64,000 bases of DNA from Desulfoscipio geothermicus. Lineage in GTDB: Bacteria > Bacillota > Desulfotomaculia > Desulfotomaculales > Desulfallaceae. Made by a program: the position numbers and the translations under genes. A model generated the notes under the pieces. That model was given only the letters and a program-made list of their open reading frames with translations, was not told the origin of the DNA and ran no database searches. Location: NCBI GenBank assembly GCA_016841645.1, contig JAENYS010000013.1, positions 1 to 64,000 on the forward strand, written 5' to 3'. The stretch's first letter is position 1; each line of letters begins with the position of its first letter. Shown here one piece after another: positions 6,236-13,568 of the stretch.

Positions 6236-7475
6236 CATCTATGGAATGTTGTCACCGTACATTGATGGCATGCTGGAATCTTCCCAGGTTGTTCAGGTGG
6301 AGGAACATCTTGCTGCCTGTGCTGAGTGCAGGCTGGAATATGAAAAATTGCGAGCTGCTGTAGAGCTGGTCAGGGGGTTGCCGGAGGTGCTACCGCCTCC
6401 GGAATTCCATGAAAATTTACGACAAAAACTGCAATCGTTACCCGCATCTTCTGTTACCGGTAGCCCGGCTGTTTTGATTCGTAGGTTGGCCTGGGGAAAA
6501 TGGTCCAAGACATTGGCTGTTGCAGTGGTACTGTTTCTTACCGTAGGTGTTACCGCCCTTTGGTATGGTAACAAGGAGGGTGGGTTACCCGGTTCCGTGT
6601 TCCAGCTAAGTGCCGGTCAAAATATAGCTGACCGGGGCGAACGGTACGGGAGCGATGCAGAAGATGGTACACGGGATTTGGAGACTGCCCAAGAAACTGC
6701 CCAAGAAAAAACCACTAGGCAAATAAAGGCAACGGAGCAATTGAATGCGGCAAATAATACAGCACAGGATCAGGATACAGGCCAAGGCCAATTGGCTGCG
6801 CCCGATGTATCTGTGCCTGAAAAAGAGCTTGCTTTTTCTAGAGGGACTGGAGAACCACCTGTTAATAACGCGGGCGACGAAAAGCCGGGCTCAGCTGCAG
6901 CCGGAGGGGAGCAGGTGTCTCATGATTTGGCCACGCCGAAGGGGCAGTTGGATAGTGATGATTCACTATTCACTATGATGGCCGCACCCTCGGACGATTT
7001 GGGGAATGCAGCCATAATGGCAAAGAATATTCCTCCTGCGGCCAGTGAGTTAACTGCTGCATTGACGTTTAATATTCAGACAAATACAGTGGCCGATTGG
7101 CGTGCAACAGCGGGCGGGTACGGTGGCTTTGTGGAAACTGAGCCGCAGCTAACCGGGGAATGCTGGGTGTTGCGTATTCCTACTAGTAATGTAGACGGGT
7201 TTATAAAGGATTTAAACAATTTAGGGCAGGCGGACATTCAATCAAACACCAGGGATTTAGCTGCTGATTTGCAGGGTGTGAAAGAACAATTAAACGTACT
7301 GCGGGAACAGGAAAAAGTGCTGGTAGAGCAGCAGGGGGCCGGGCAAACGGAAAGCGGTGCGGCCGGTGCCGCTGAACTGGATGCACTGCGTGAGCAAATA
7401 ACTATTCAGCAGCGGGCACTAGCAGAGCTGCAGAAGGATGTTAATTTTGCCAAGATTAGTCTTTATGTAAAATAA
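6222..7475 (+). CDS. Zinc-finger anti-sigma factor with DUF4349-like extracellular domain
   Basis: A 417-residue single-pass membrane protein. The N-terminus has the anti-sigma zinc motif His29-x3-Cys33-x2-Cys36 (zf-HC2) that would hold the cognate ECF sigma factor. A membrane segment spans about 96-115. The outer part is long and rich in Gln, Thr and Ala (about 120-260), then a DUF4349-like domain with a coiled coil (about 275-417) that includes LNNLGQADIQSNTRDLAADL. The topology suggests an envelope sensor whose cleavage or conformational change frees the sigma factor (inference from the family). ATG 6222 follows AAAGGGGGGAAGAG. The DUF4349 fusion is more elaborate than a minimal anti-sigma factor. 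Confidence 0.85.
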   Translation: MQCHNIYGMLSPYIDGMLESSQVVQVEEHLAACAECRLEYEKLRAAVELVRGLPEVLPPPEFHENLRQKLQSLPASSVTGSPAVLIRRLAWGKWSKTLAVAVVLFLTVGVTALWYGNKEGGLPGSVFQLSAGQNIADRGERYGSDAEDGTRDLETAQETAQEKTTRQIKATEQLNAANNTAQDQDTGQGQLAAPDVSVPEKELAFSRGTGEPPVNNAGDEKPGSAAAGGEQVSHDLATPKGQLDSDDSLFTMMAAPSDDLGNAAIMAKNIPPAASELTAALTFNIQTNTVADWRATAGGYGGFVETEPQLTGECWVLRIPTSNVDGFIKDLNNLGQADIQSNTRDLAADLQGVKEQLNVLREQEKVLVEQQGAGQTESGAAGAAELDALREQITIQQRALAELQKDVNFAKISLYVK

Positions 7476-7645
7476 TATATTAGGCCGGTATTTAAAATAA
7501 TTAATAGTCGTAATTTGTTAGAATTAAAAGTTTTACTATTGCTTGACTAGTAGATAACAGTTAAAATAGAAATAGTTGATGATTTGACGGTTAATAATAT
7601 GAATCTTTTATTGTTATAATAGTTGAAGAAGGGAGGTTGAAAACA

Positions 7646-7870
7646 GTGCGTGAACAAGTACAAGCTGCTTTGGATAAGGTGCGCCCCATGCTGCAGCGTG
7701 ACGGCGGTGATGTTGAGCTTGTGGATGTTACAACCGATGGGGTGGTTAAAGTAAAACTTCAAGGTGCCTGCGGGGGGTGAGCAATGTCCACCTATACCCT
7801 TAAAATGGGTATTGAGCGGTCGCTCAAGCAAGAAGTGCCTGATGTGAAGGAAGTAATCGAGGTTAGGTAA
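7646..7870 (+). CDS. NifU-domain Fe-S scaffold with in-frame UGA in its CxxC motif (candidate selenoprotein)
   Basis: A 74-codon gene for a stand-alone NifU C-terminal domain, which carries Fe-S clusters through a CxxC motif. It starts at GTG 7646, nine bases after GGGAGG. Family motifs are complete: [22 protein letters not shown], then [11 protein letters not shown] and EVKEVIEVR-like residues. Codon 45 (7778-7780) is UGA exactly where the second Cys of CGGC is expected, and the same frame continues in perfect family sequence to TAA 7870. Selenocysteine (CGGU) is therefore a real possibility. Alternatives: a recent TGC-to-TGA mutation, or two coupled peptides with re-initiation at ATG 7784 behind GGGGGG. 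A short hairpin follows the UGA. Without readthrough, the product is 44 residues. Confidence 0.7.
7794..7812 (+). promoter_or_regulatory. Hairpin 13 nt downstream of the UGA (SECIS-like candidate)
   Basis: ATACCC (7794-7799), seven-base loop, GGGTAT (7807-7812), inside the coding frame. Position and size fit a bacterial SECIS element, but the apical loop lacks the G usually present, so support is partial. Confidence 0.35.
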
Positions 7871-8226
7871 ATTACTAACTGCAAAATTCCCCAATATTTT
7901 TACGGGGTTTAAGTAATTTAATATAACCACTTTTTACCATTATATACTTGGTAGAAAGTGGTTTTGTGTATTTTGCCGGGCAACGCATATACTATTGTTT
8001 TGCAGGCAGTTTATTTATAATATTAGGTTGGGGCTCCAACTTAATGTGCGCACTATGATTTGTATATGGGGCATAGAGTAGTGCGCAGCATCTATTATCA
8101 GCCTGACGTTTAGCATTTCTGTGTATAAAGTAAATTTTGAAGAAGATACCGGCGTTTGATTATGCTGGCGACGTTGGTTGTCTACAGAATTGGCAAAACA
8201 AGCTCAATGGAAGGGTGGTTTTATTA
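7871..8226. other. Intergenic region with terminator and inverted repeats
   Basis: No gene seen. Besides the terminator at 7925-7966, there is GTTGG/CCAAC at about 8027-8040 and the longer inverted repeat TGCGCACTA (8047-8055) with TAGTGCGCA (8079-8087). These may form a leader hairpin or operator of the amidase gene; no known riboswitch is recognised. Confidence 0.45.
7925..7966 (+). terminator. Terminator after the NifU-domain gene
   Basis: AACCACTTT-T-TACCA pairs with TGGTA-G-AAAGTGGTT across a 9-base loop, followed by TTTTGTG; about 55 bases after the stop. Confidence 0.7.
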
Positions 8227-9051
8227 ATGGGTAAATGCAAGCTAGCAGTTTGCCAGATTAATGTCACCAGTGATAAAACTTTTAATATAAGTCACGCCTG
8301 GGATATGGTGCGCCAGGCGGCCAGGCAGGGTGCGGAGGTGGTGCTGCTGCCGGAAATGTTTAACTGCCCTTACGAAACAAATTTATTTCCCGATTATGCC
8401 GAGTCTTACCCGAACGGGGAAACGGTGCAAATGCTGTCCCGGGTGGCCGCCGAATTAGACATTGTGTTGGTAGGCGGCTCCATACCGGAAAGAGATGGGG
8501 ATATCATTTACAATACTTGCTTTATCTTTGGCCGGCAGGGTGACTTGTTAGCGCGGCATCGCAAGATGCACTTGTTTGATGTGGATTTGCCCAACTTAAA
8601 TGTGCAGGAGTCCAGCACACTGGGGCCAGGCTGTGATTTCACGGTTGTAAATGCCGGGATAGGTAAAATTGGCGTAATGATCTGCTTTGACGTGCGATTT
8701 CCGGAATTGGCCCGTCTGCTGGCCCTGGCGGGAGTAGATGTGCTGTTGATACCGGCGGCCTTTAATATGATTACCGGCCCGGCCCACTGGGATTTGACCA
8801 TGCGGGCGCGGGCGCTGGATAACCAGGTTTACGTGGCGGCAGCTTCCCCGGCCCGTGATGATCGGGCGGAGTATGTGACCTACGGCCATTCTATGGTGGT
8901 AGACCCCTGGGGTGACGTCGTTATCCAGGCAGGTACCGGCGAGGAAATTATTATAGCGGAAATTGACCCGGAAAAAATTCAAGATGTGCGCGAGCGCCTG
9001 CCGTTATTGAACCAGCGGCGTACTGATCTTTATGAAATATGTGAGAAATAG
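8227..9051 (+). CDS. Carbon-nitrogen hydrolase (nitrilase superfamily, omega-amidase-like)
   Basis: A 274-residue cytosolic amidase of the nitrilase superfamily. The catalytic triad is visible: Glu43 in LLPEMF, Lys113 in RKMHLFD and nucleophile Cys153 in MICFDVRFPE. The pattern HLFDVDLPN and the length fit the omega-amidase/Nit2 branch, which hydrolyses alpha-ketoglutaramate or related omega-amides; the exact substrate is inference. ATG 8227 is chosen because GGAAGGGTGG precedes it and the protein then begins with the family-typical CKLAVCQINV; a TTG at 8137 would add 30 unsupported residues. It stands alone between terminators and has no obvious operon partner. Confidence 0.85.
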   Translation: MGKCKLAVCQINVTSDKTFNISHAWDMVRQAARQGAEVVLLPEMFNCPYETNLFPDYAESYPNGETVQMLSRVAAELDIVLVGGSIPERDGDIIYNTCFIFGRQGDLLARHRKMHLFDVDLPNLNVQESSTLGPGCDFTVVNAGIGKIGVMICFDVRFPELARLLALAGVDVLLIPAAFNMITGPAHWDLTMRARALDNQVYVAAASPARDDRAEYVTYGHSMVVDPWGDVVIQAGTGEEIIIAEIDPEKIQDVRERLPLLNQRRTDLYEICEK

Positions 9052-9220
9052 GCTGTTTGGTTTTTGCCCGGTAAAGCGGCAGGAGACTGCCGTTTTTTGT
9101 CTGCCTGTGGCCTAGTGATTTGGCTTTCGAGTGACGGGTGTAATGCTTGTATATGTTGGTGCAAGAAGGTAAAATTAGAGGAAGTATTTTAGCTACTGAA
9201 GAAAGGAACGGGAACAGCAA

Positions 9221-10312
9221 ATGCTAACTTGTGGTATAGTCGGCTTGCCGATGGTGGGTAAAACTACCCTATTTAACTTGGTAACACACTCGGAACTCGA
9301 AACCTCCAATTATTTGACGGGTAAAACTGAAATTAACGTGGCGACGGCCGAGGTGCCCGATGCAAGGCTTGATTTTCTTATTAACCTTTACAAACCTAAA
9401 AAGAAGGCTTATGCACAAATTCAGTTCAGCGATGTGCCGGGGTTGGTGCGCGGGGCCAGCGAAGGCAAAGGTGTGGGCAACCGCTTTCTAGACGGCATCC
9501 GCAATGCAGATTTACTGGTGCACGTGGTGCGCGCCTTTAGCAACAAAGATGTGCCCCATGTGGACGGGGATATTGACCCCATGCGTGATATAGAAACGGT
9601 TAACCTGGAATTGCTGCTGGCTGACATGGATTTGGTGGAAAAAAGGATCCAGCGTATTGAGGAAGGGAAAAAGATTAAAAAAGAACAGCTTGCTGAGCTG
9701 GATGTACTGCGCAAGTGTCTGTCGGCGTTGGAAAATGAAGTAACCATGCACAAGCTGGAGCTTTCCGAGGCCGAGCGCGAGCTGCTGGTTAATTATAGCT
9801 TCTTAACGGATAAGCCTATGCTGTTGGTGGTTAATATTGATGAAGAGCAGCTCCGGGGCGGCAGTTACCCGGGCCAGGAAGAGGTGCGTACCTTCGCTGC
9901 TGCAAAGGATATGATTTTAATGGAAGTCAGCAGCCTGATTGAAGTGGAAATCAGCGAACTGCCTGAGGATGACCGGCGCGAATTTATGGAAGACCTGGGC
10001 TTGCAGCAATCGGGCATCGACCGGCTGACCCGGGCCGCTTACGACACCCTGGGGCTGATTTCTTTCTTCACTGTGGGCGAAGATGAAGTGAAGGCCTGGA
10101 CCATCCCGGCCGGGCTGAATGCAAGAAGCGCCGCAGGTAAAATTCACTCGGACTTGGAGCGCGGGTTCATTCGGGCCGAGGTGGTGGCCTACCGCGATAT
10201 GCACGAACTTGGCAGTATGAACAAAGTTAAGGAAAAAGGCCTGGCCAGGCTGGAGGGTAAGGATTACATAGTAAAAGACGGGGATATATTGAATATTCGA
10301 TTTAATGTGTAA
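9221..10312 (+). CDS. ychF: YchF/OLA1-family NTPase
   Basis: A 363-residue P-loop NTPase with the exact length of YchF, a ribosome-associated ATPase linked to redox and stress responses. G1 is GLPMVGKTT (8-16), G3 is DVPGLVRGASEGKGVG (about 70-85), the base-recognition motif is NIDE in place of NKxD (as in YchF, which prefers ATP), and the C-terminus is a TGS domain ending in DGDILNIRFNV. ATG 9221 follows GAAAGGAACGGGAACAGCAA. The G1 motif reads GLPMVGKTT where typical YchF has GLPNVGKST, and G2-region sequence is diverged, so this may be a paralogue of the standard protein. Single gene with its own terminator. Confidence 0.8.
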   Translation: MLTCGIVGLPMVGKTTLFNLVTHSELETSNYLTGKTEINVATAEVPDARLDFLINLYKPKKKAYAQIQFSDVPGLVRGASEGKGVGNRFLDGIRNADLLVHVVRAFSNKDVPHVDGDIDPMRDIETVNLELLLADMDLVEKRIQRIEEGKKIKKEQLAELDVLRKCLSALENEVTMHKLELSEAERELLVNYSFLTDKPMLLVVNIDEEQLRGGSYPGQEEVRTFAAAKDMILMEVSSLIEVEISELPEDDRREFMEDLGLQQSGIDRLTRAAYDTLGLISFFTVGEDEVKAWTIPAGLNARSAAGKIHSDLERGFIRAEVVAYRDMHELGSMNKVKEKGLARLEGKDYIVKDGDILNIRFNV

Positions 10313-10338
10313 TGACATATTTGTTATGGTATCAACCG

Positions 10339-10364
10339 CCCGGCGTTGTACGCCGGGTTTTTTT
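10339..10364 (+). terminator. Terminator after ychF
   Basis: CCCGGCG (10339-10345), loop TTGTA, CGCCGGG (10351-10357), then seven T. Confidence 0.9.
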
Positions 10365-10499
10365 GCAGCCTTTTGACAACACTGTGGGAATTAGGTCCTA
10401 GTAAGATAAGACTTTGCAGTATTGAGGATAAGACTGTAGATGCATGTAATTGCCCAACAGAAAAGATAGAATAATAAAAAAACTCGGAGGTGACAGTCA

Positions 10500-10676
10500 A
10501 TGTCGTTGCTGGCTAAACTGTGGAAGGAAGAAAGCGGGCAGGGTATGGCTGAGTATGGTTTAATTCTGGCCCTTGTGGCGGTATTATGTATTGGAGGCTT
10601 TTATGCACTGGGAGGTGCTATTAATGGTAAGATTCAAGGTGTTGGGACTTCTATTACAAACGGCGATGGCAATTAG
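10500..10676 (+). CDS. flp: Flp/Fap-type type IVb pilin (58 aa)
   Basis: A 58-residue major pilin of the Tad/Flp system. The class IVb prepilin signal is plain: a short charged leader MSLLAKLWKEESG, then the cleavage context G13 followed by QGMAEYG with Glu at mature position +5 and Tyr at +6. A hydrophobic helix GLILALVAVLCIGGFYALGG follows. The start ATG 10500 lies behind CGGAGGTGA. It is the first gene of the pilus locus and is separated from the prepilin peptidase by a strong hairpin, which probably lets pilin mRNA accumulate above the machinery genes (inference). After cleavage the pilin would be 45 residues and assemble outside the membrane. Confidence 0.9.
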   Translation: MSLLAKLWKEESGQGMAEYGLILALVAVLCIGGFYALGGAINGKIQGVGTSITNGDGN

Positions 10677-10785
10677 AAGATTAATACGGGTGGTTTAATT
10701 TTATTGCTATGATCAATACAGAAAAGGCATTACCTTAGATTATTAAATCTAACATTTAATAATCCAACACCCTTAACTTCCCATA

Positions 10786-10818
10786 GGACCCTACTTAGGC
10801 CCGACTTAAGTAGGGTCC
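10786..10818 (+). terminator. Hairpin after the pilin gene (partial terminator)
   Basis: GGACCCTACTTA pairs with TTAAGTAGGGTCC across a short loop, followed by AGTTTT. It sits between pilin and prepilin peptidase and likely attenuates readthrough or protects the pilin mRNA 3' end. Confidence 0.65.
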
Positions 10819-10842
10819 AGTTTTAGAAAGGTTGGTTAATAA

Positions 10843-11382
10843 ATGATTAACTTAACCATTGCCAACATAACATACGTAGATCTGCTATTGATTATTCTCA
10901 TGCTGGTGTGCTGTTACACCGATTTTCGCTCGCAAAAAATATATAACGCTGTTCTTTTGCCGGCCGTGCTGGTGGCGTTTATCGCTAGCTTTCTCAATGG
11001 TGGTTGGCCCGCCTGCCTAGTAAGCGTTAAAGGCTTGCTGGCGGGCATGGCCCTTTTACTGATTCCATTTGCCGCTGGTGGTATTGGTGCCGGTGATGTT
11101 AAACTGCTGGGCACCATAGGCGCATTTAAGGGGCCCGAGTTTGTGCTCATGGCTTTTCTGACCGGAGCCATAGTGGGTAGTGTTTTCTCAGTTTACCTGT
11201 TAATTAAACGAGGTAGGTTACTGCTTACTTTTAAAAAAATTTACTACTTCTTTATTAATAAAGTATTGCATATTCCCGTGCCGGTGAGTTTTGGCAACCT
11301 GGATGTGGCGGTGCGGGGTGAGAGTATCCCCTATGCCTTGCCCATCGGTCTGGGGGTGGTGTGGACTTACTTGCTGCTCTAA
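10843..11382 (+). CDS. cpaA: Prepilin peptidase, TadV/CpaA type (A24)
   Basis: A 179-residue aspartic membrane protease that would cleave the Flp prepilin. The two catalytic aspartates of the A24 family are seen in CCYTDFRSQKIYN (about 26-38) and GAGDVKLLG (about 84-92, the GxGD motif). Several hydrophobic segments span the chain. The size fits the short, stand-alone TadV/CpaA form with no methyltransferase domain. Start ATG 10843 follows GAAAGGTTGG. It is the second gene of the pilus locus, directly after the pilin hairpin. Confidence 0.85.
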   Translation: MINLTIANITYVDLLLIILMLVCCYTDFRSQKIYNAVLLPAVLVAFIASFLNGGWPACLVSVKGLLAGMALLLIPFAAGGIGAGDVKLLGTIGAFKGPEFVLMAFLTGAIVGSVFSVYLLIKRGRLLLTFKKIYYFFINKVLHIPVPVSFGNLDVAVRGESIPYALPIGLGVVWTYLLL

Positions 11383-11449
11383 TTGATAGGACTATGAGAT
11401 GACGAGATGATTTAAAGTTAATGATGCGGTAATTGCCGGGGGGGATGGT

Positions 11450-11854
11450 ATGCGAGTTTGGAATAAATTGCGCAAGGAAAAAAAAGGACAAGCCTTGGTG
11501 GAGTTTGCCCTGGTGCTTCCTTTACTGCTGTTACTATTGATGGTTATCTTTGAGTTCGGCAATATATTTTATTCATACCTGCTTATCACCGCCGCTTCCC
11601 GGGAGGGGGCCCGAATGGGCGTGGTCGGCCATAACGATACGGAGATAACCCAGAGGGTGCAGGAAATTTGCTCCACGCTGGATGCCGCGCAGCTAACTTT
11701 ACAAATAGTCCCCGAGAATACGGCCAACCGGTACAGGGGGGGAGCCCTGCAGGTTGAAGTGGACTATGATTTGTCTTTGCTAACACCCATGCTAAGTACA
11801 TTTTTGCCGAATCCTTTTTCACTTCAGGCAAGGTCGGTGATGAGAATTGAATGA
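11450..11854 (+). CDS. tadE: TadE-like pseudopilin
   Basis: A 134-residue TadE-family protein. After a charged start (MRVWNKLRKEKKG) comes GQALVEFALVLPLLLLLLMVIFEFG, the characteristic TadE membrane helix whose G-Q-A-x-x-E context is processed like a prepilin. SYLLITAASREGARMG follows, typical of the family. It is thought to be a minor pilin-like component of Tad secretion. Start ATG 11450 after GGGGGGGATGGT. The stop overlaps the start of the next gene, so the two are translationally coupled. Confidence 0.85.
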   Translation: MRVWNKLRKEKKGQALVEFALVLPLLLLLLMVIFEFGNIFYSYLLITAASREGARMGVVGHNDTEITQRVQEICSTLDAAQLTLQIVPENTANRYRGGALQVEVDYDLSLLTPMLSTFLPNPFSLQARSVMRIE

Positions 11855-12806
11855 AATGTGCAAGGAAGTACTAACTAATCGCCGGGGTTCTGCAATCATA
11901 ATTGTTTATGCGGCTATGGTGGCTATAATTGGTTTTTGTTCCCTGGTGGTGGATATGGGCAACCTTTTTCTGACCAAGCAAAGGTTAAATAACGCCCTGG
12001 ATGCTGCAGTGCTGGCGGGCAGCCAGGAATTGCCCGATACGGTGGATAATGTTCAAAACCAAGTGGAGGAATATTTCAATCATAATGCTGCGGAAAATTT
12101 TAGTCTTACCGGTGTTTGCGTATCGGATGACCACAGGACGGTGACGGCTACCGGTCAGGCCAGTGTGGAATATTTCCTGGCCGGGGTGCTGGGGATTACC
12201 TCTTCCACGGTAAACTGTACTGCCGCCGCGGGTATTGAACCACTGACGGCAGTTAGTGGGGTTGTACCTATAGGCATAAAGCAGCAAACGCTGCTGTTTA
12301 ATCAAAAATATTCTCTTAAAATATCATCTAACTCTGATTTTGACGAGTACTTGGGGCCTGGGACATTTGGCGTTTTGCAAATGGGTGGTTCAGGTTCGTC
12401 AACTTATGAGGATAACTTTAAGTACGGATATAATCAAAAAATTATGATTGGTGATGTAATATATACAGAAACCGGTAATAAAAGTGGTGCCACCAGGGAT
12501 GGTATAAACTATCGTGTATCGCAATGCACTCATGCATGTACTCCGACCAATTTTGATCCGGCATGTCCCCGGGTAATTATCATTCCTGTTTACGAACCTG
12601 CGGAACCGGAGAACCCAACGCCTGACGATAAAATTACCAAAGTTAGAATTGTAGGATTTGCGACGTTTTTAATGGACATTCCTGGTGATAAAACAGTAGG
12701 TAATATGAGCTATGTGGACGGGTATTTCGTGCAAATGGTAATTGAAGGGGAAAGTGGTTCCGGGGCGGTTAATCAGGGAGTTTATGCAACCGGATTAATT
12801 ATTTAA
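11847..12806 (+). CDS. TadG-like putative Flp pilus-assembly protein
   Basis: A 319-residue protein with the Tad/TadG N-terminal domain: NRRGSAIIIVYAAMVAIIGFCSLVVDMGNLFLTKQRLNNALDAAVLAGSQELP, one membrane helix near residues 14-35 followed by the conserved DAAALA-like stretch. The rest lies outside the membrane and includes a hydrophilic domain of unknown fold; there is no von Willebrand A domain, unlike proteobacterial TadG. The start is uncertain: TTG 11847 overlaps the tadE stop and has GGTGATGAG upstream, while ATG 11856 would be three codons shorter. It lies between tadE and cpaB. Confidence 0.75.
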   Translation: MNEMCKEVLTNRRGSAIIIVYAAMVAIIGFCSLVVDMGNLFLTKQRLNNALDAAVLAGSQELPDTVDNVQNQVEEYFNHNAAENFSLTGVCVSDDHRTVTATGQASVEYFLAGVLGITSSTVNCTAAAGIEPLTAVSGVVPIGIKQQTLLFNQKYSLKISSNSDFDEYLGPGTFGVLQMGGSGSSTYEDNFKYGYNQKIMIGDVIYTETGNKSGATRDGINYRVSQCTHACTPTNFDPACPRVIIIPVYEPAEPENPTPDDKITKVRIVGFATFLMDIPGDKTVGNMSYVDGYFVQMVIEGESGSGAVNQGVYATGLII

Positions 12807-12829
12807 CTTATGATAGGGAGACAAATCCA

Positions 12830-13543
12830 ATGAAGAATCACAAAATAAACGTTATATTGCTCCTGGCTGTTATTTTCGGTATTGCGGCGGCCCTGGGGGT
12901 ATTTCAGTACCTCAGCGCTGTCAAGGCTGCCTATGTAAAACAGGGTAAATTTGTTCGGGTAGCCGTGGCCATGCAGTACATAGCACCTAAAACTCAGTTG
13001 ACATTGCAAATGTTTACCATGCGGGATATACCGTCCAAATATGTAAACAGCGATGCTGTACTGGACCCGGAGGAGATAAATGGCAAGTTGACCAAAGCGC
13101 CCATTTATCAAGATGAGCAAATATTGCGCAGTAAAGTGGTCGGGAAAAATGATCGTTCAGGAACACTGGCTTTTATTGTTCCCGCCGGTAAAAGGGCGGT
13201 GACCGTGGCGGTGAACGAGGTTTCGGGCATTTCCGGGATGGTGATGCCGGGGGATATCGTTGACGTAATGGTTACCTTTGATAATGATGGGAACGCAATG
13301 ACTTCAATTATTTTGCAGAGCATCTCCGTACTGGCTGTGGATCAGAAAACCGATGCCGGGGCGGTGCAAAGCGACCAGAAAAAAGAAGCAGCCAAGACAG
13401 TGACTCTAGCGGTTACCCCGCAACAGGGCCAACAGCTAACCTTAGCCTCTGAGCAGGGCAGTATTCGCTTGATGATGCGCTCGCCTGCCGACCTGAAGGT
13501 AGTAAACATTCCTTCTGCAAAGCTGACGGAGTTGGTTAGGTAA
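12830..13543 (+). CDS. cpaB: Flp pilus assembly protein CpaB (RcpC)
   Basis: A 237-residue membrane-anchored protein. One transmembrane helix (about 7-27) is followed by a SAF domain (about 40-105, with VRVAVAMQYIAPKTQLTLQMF and the later QILRSKVV) and the RcpC/CpaB C-terminal domain (about 110-235), where RAVTVAVNEVSGISGMVMPGDIVDVMVTF is the family signature. In proteobacteria CpaB works with the outer-membrane secretin; here, with no secretin in the locus and a Gram-positive context, it probably contacts the cell wall or guides the pilus (inference). ATG 12830 follows GATAGGGAGACAAATCCA. Confidence 0.85.
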   Translation: MKNHKINVILLLAVIFGIAAALGVFQYLSAVKAAYVKQGKFVRVAVAMQYIAPKTQLTLQMFTMRDIPSKYVNSDAVLDPEEINGKLTKAPIYQDEQILRSKVVGKNDRSGTLAFIVPAGKRAVTVAVNEVSGISGMVMPGDIVDVMVTFDNDGNAMTSIILQSISVLAVDQKTDAGAVQSDQKKEAAKTVTLAVTPQQGQQLTLASEQGSIRLMMRSPADLKVVNIPSAKLTELVR

Positions 13544-13568
13544 GCAGATAATGAAAGGAGGCACCGGC

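Noticed and set aside
9221-10312. Reading the YchF-type gene as an Obg/Era GTPase
   Set aside because: Length, TGS domain and NIDE in place of NKxD point to YchF/OLA1, despite a diverged G1 motif.
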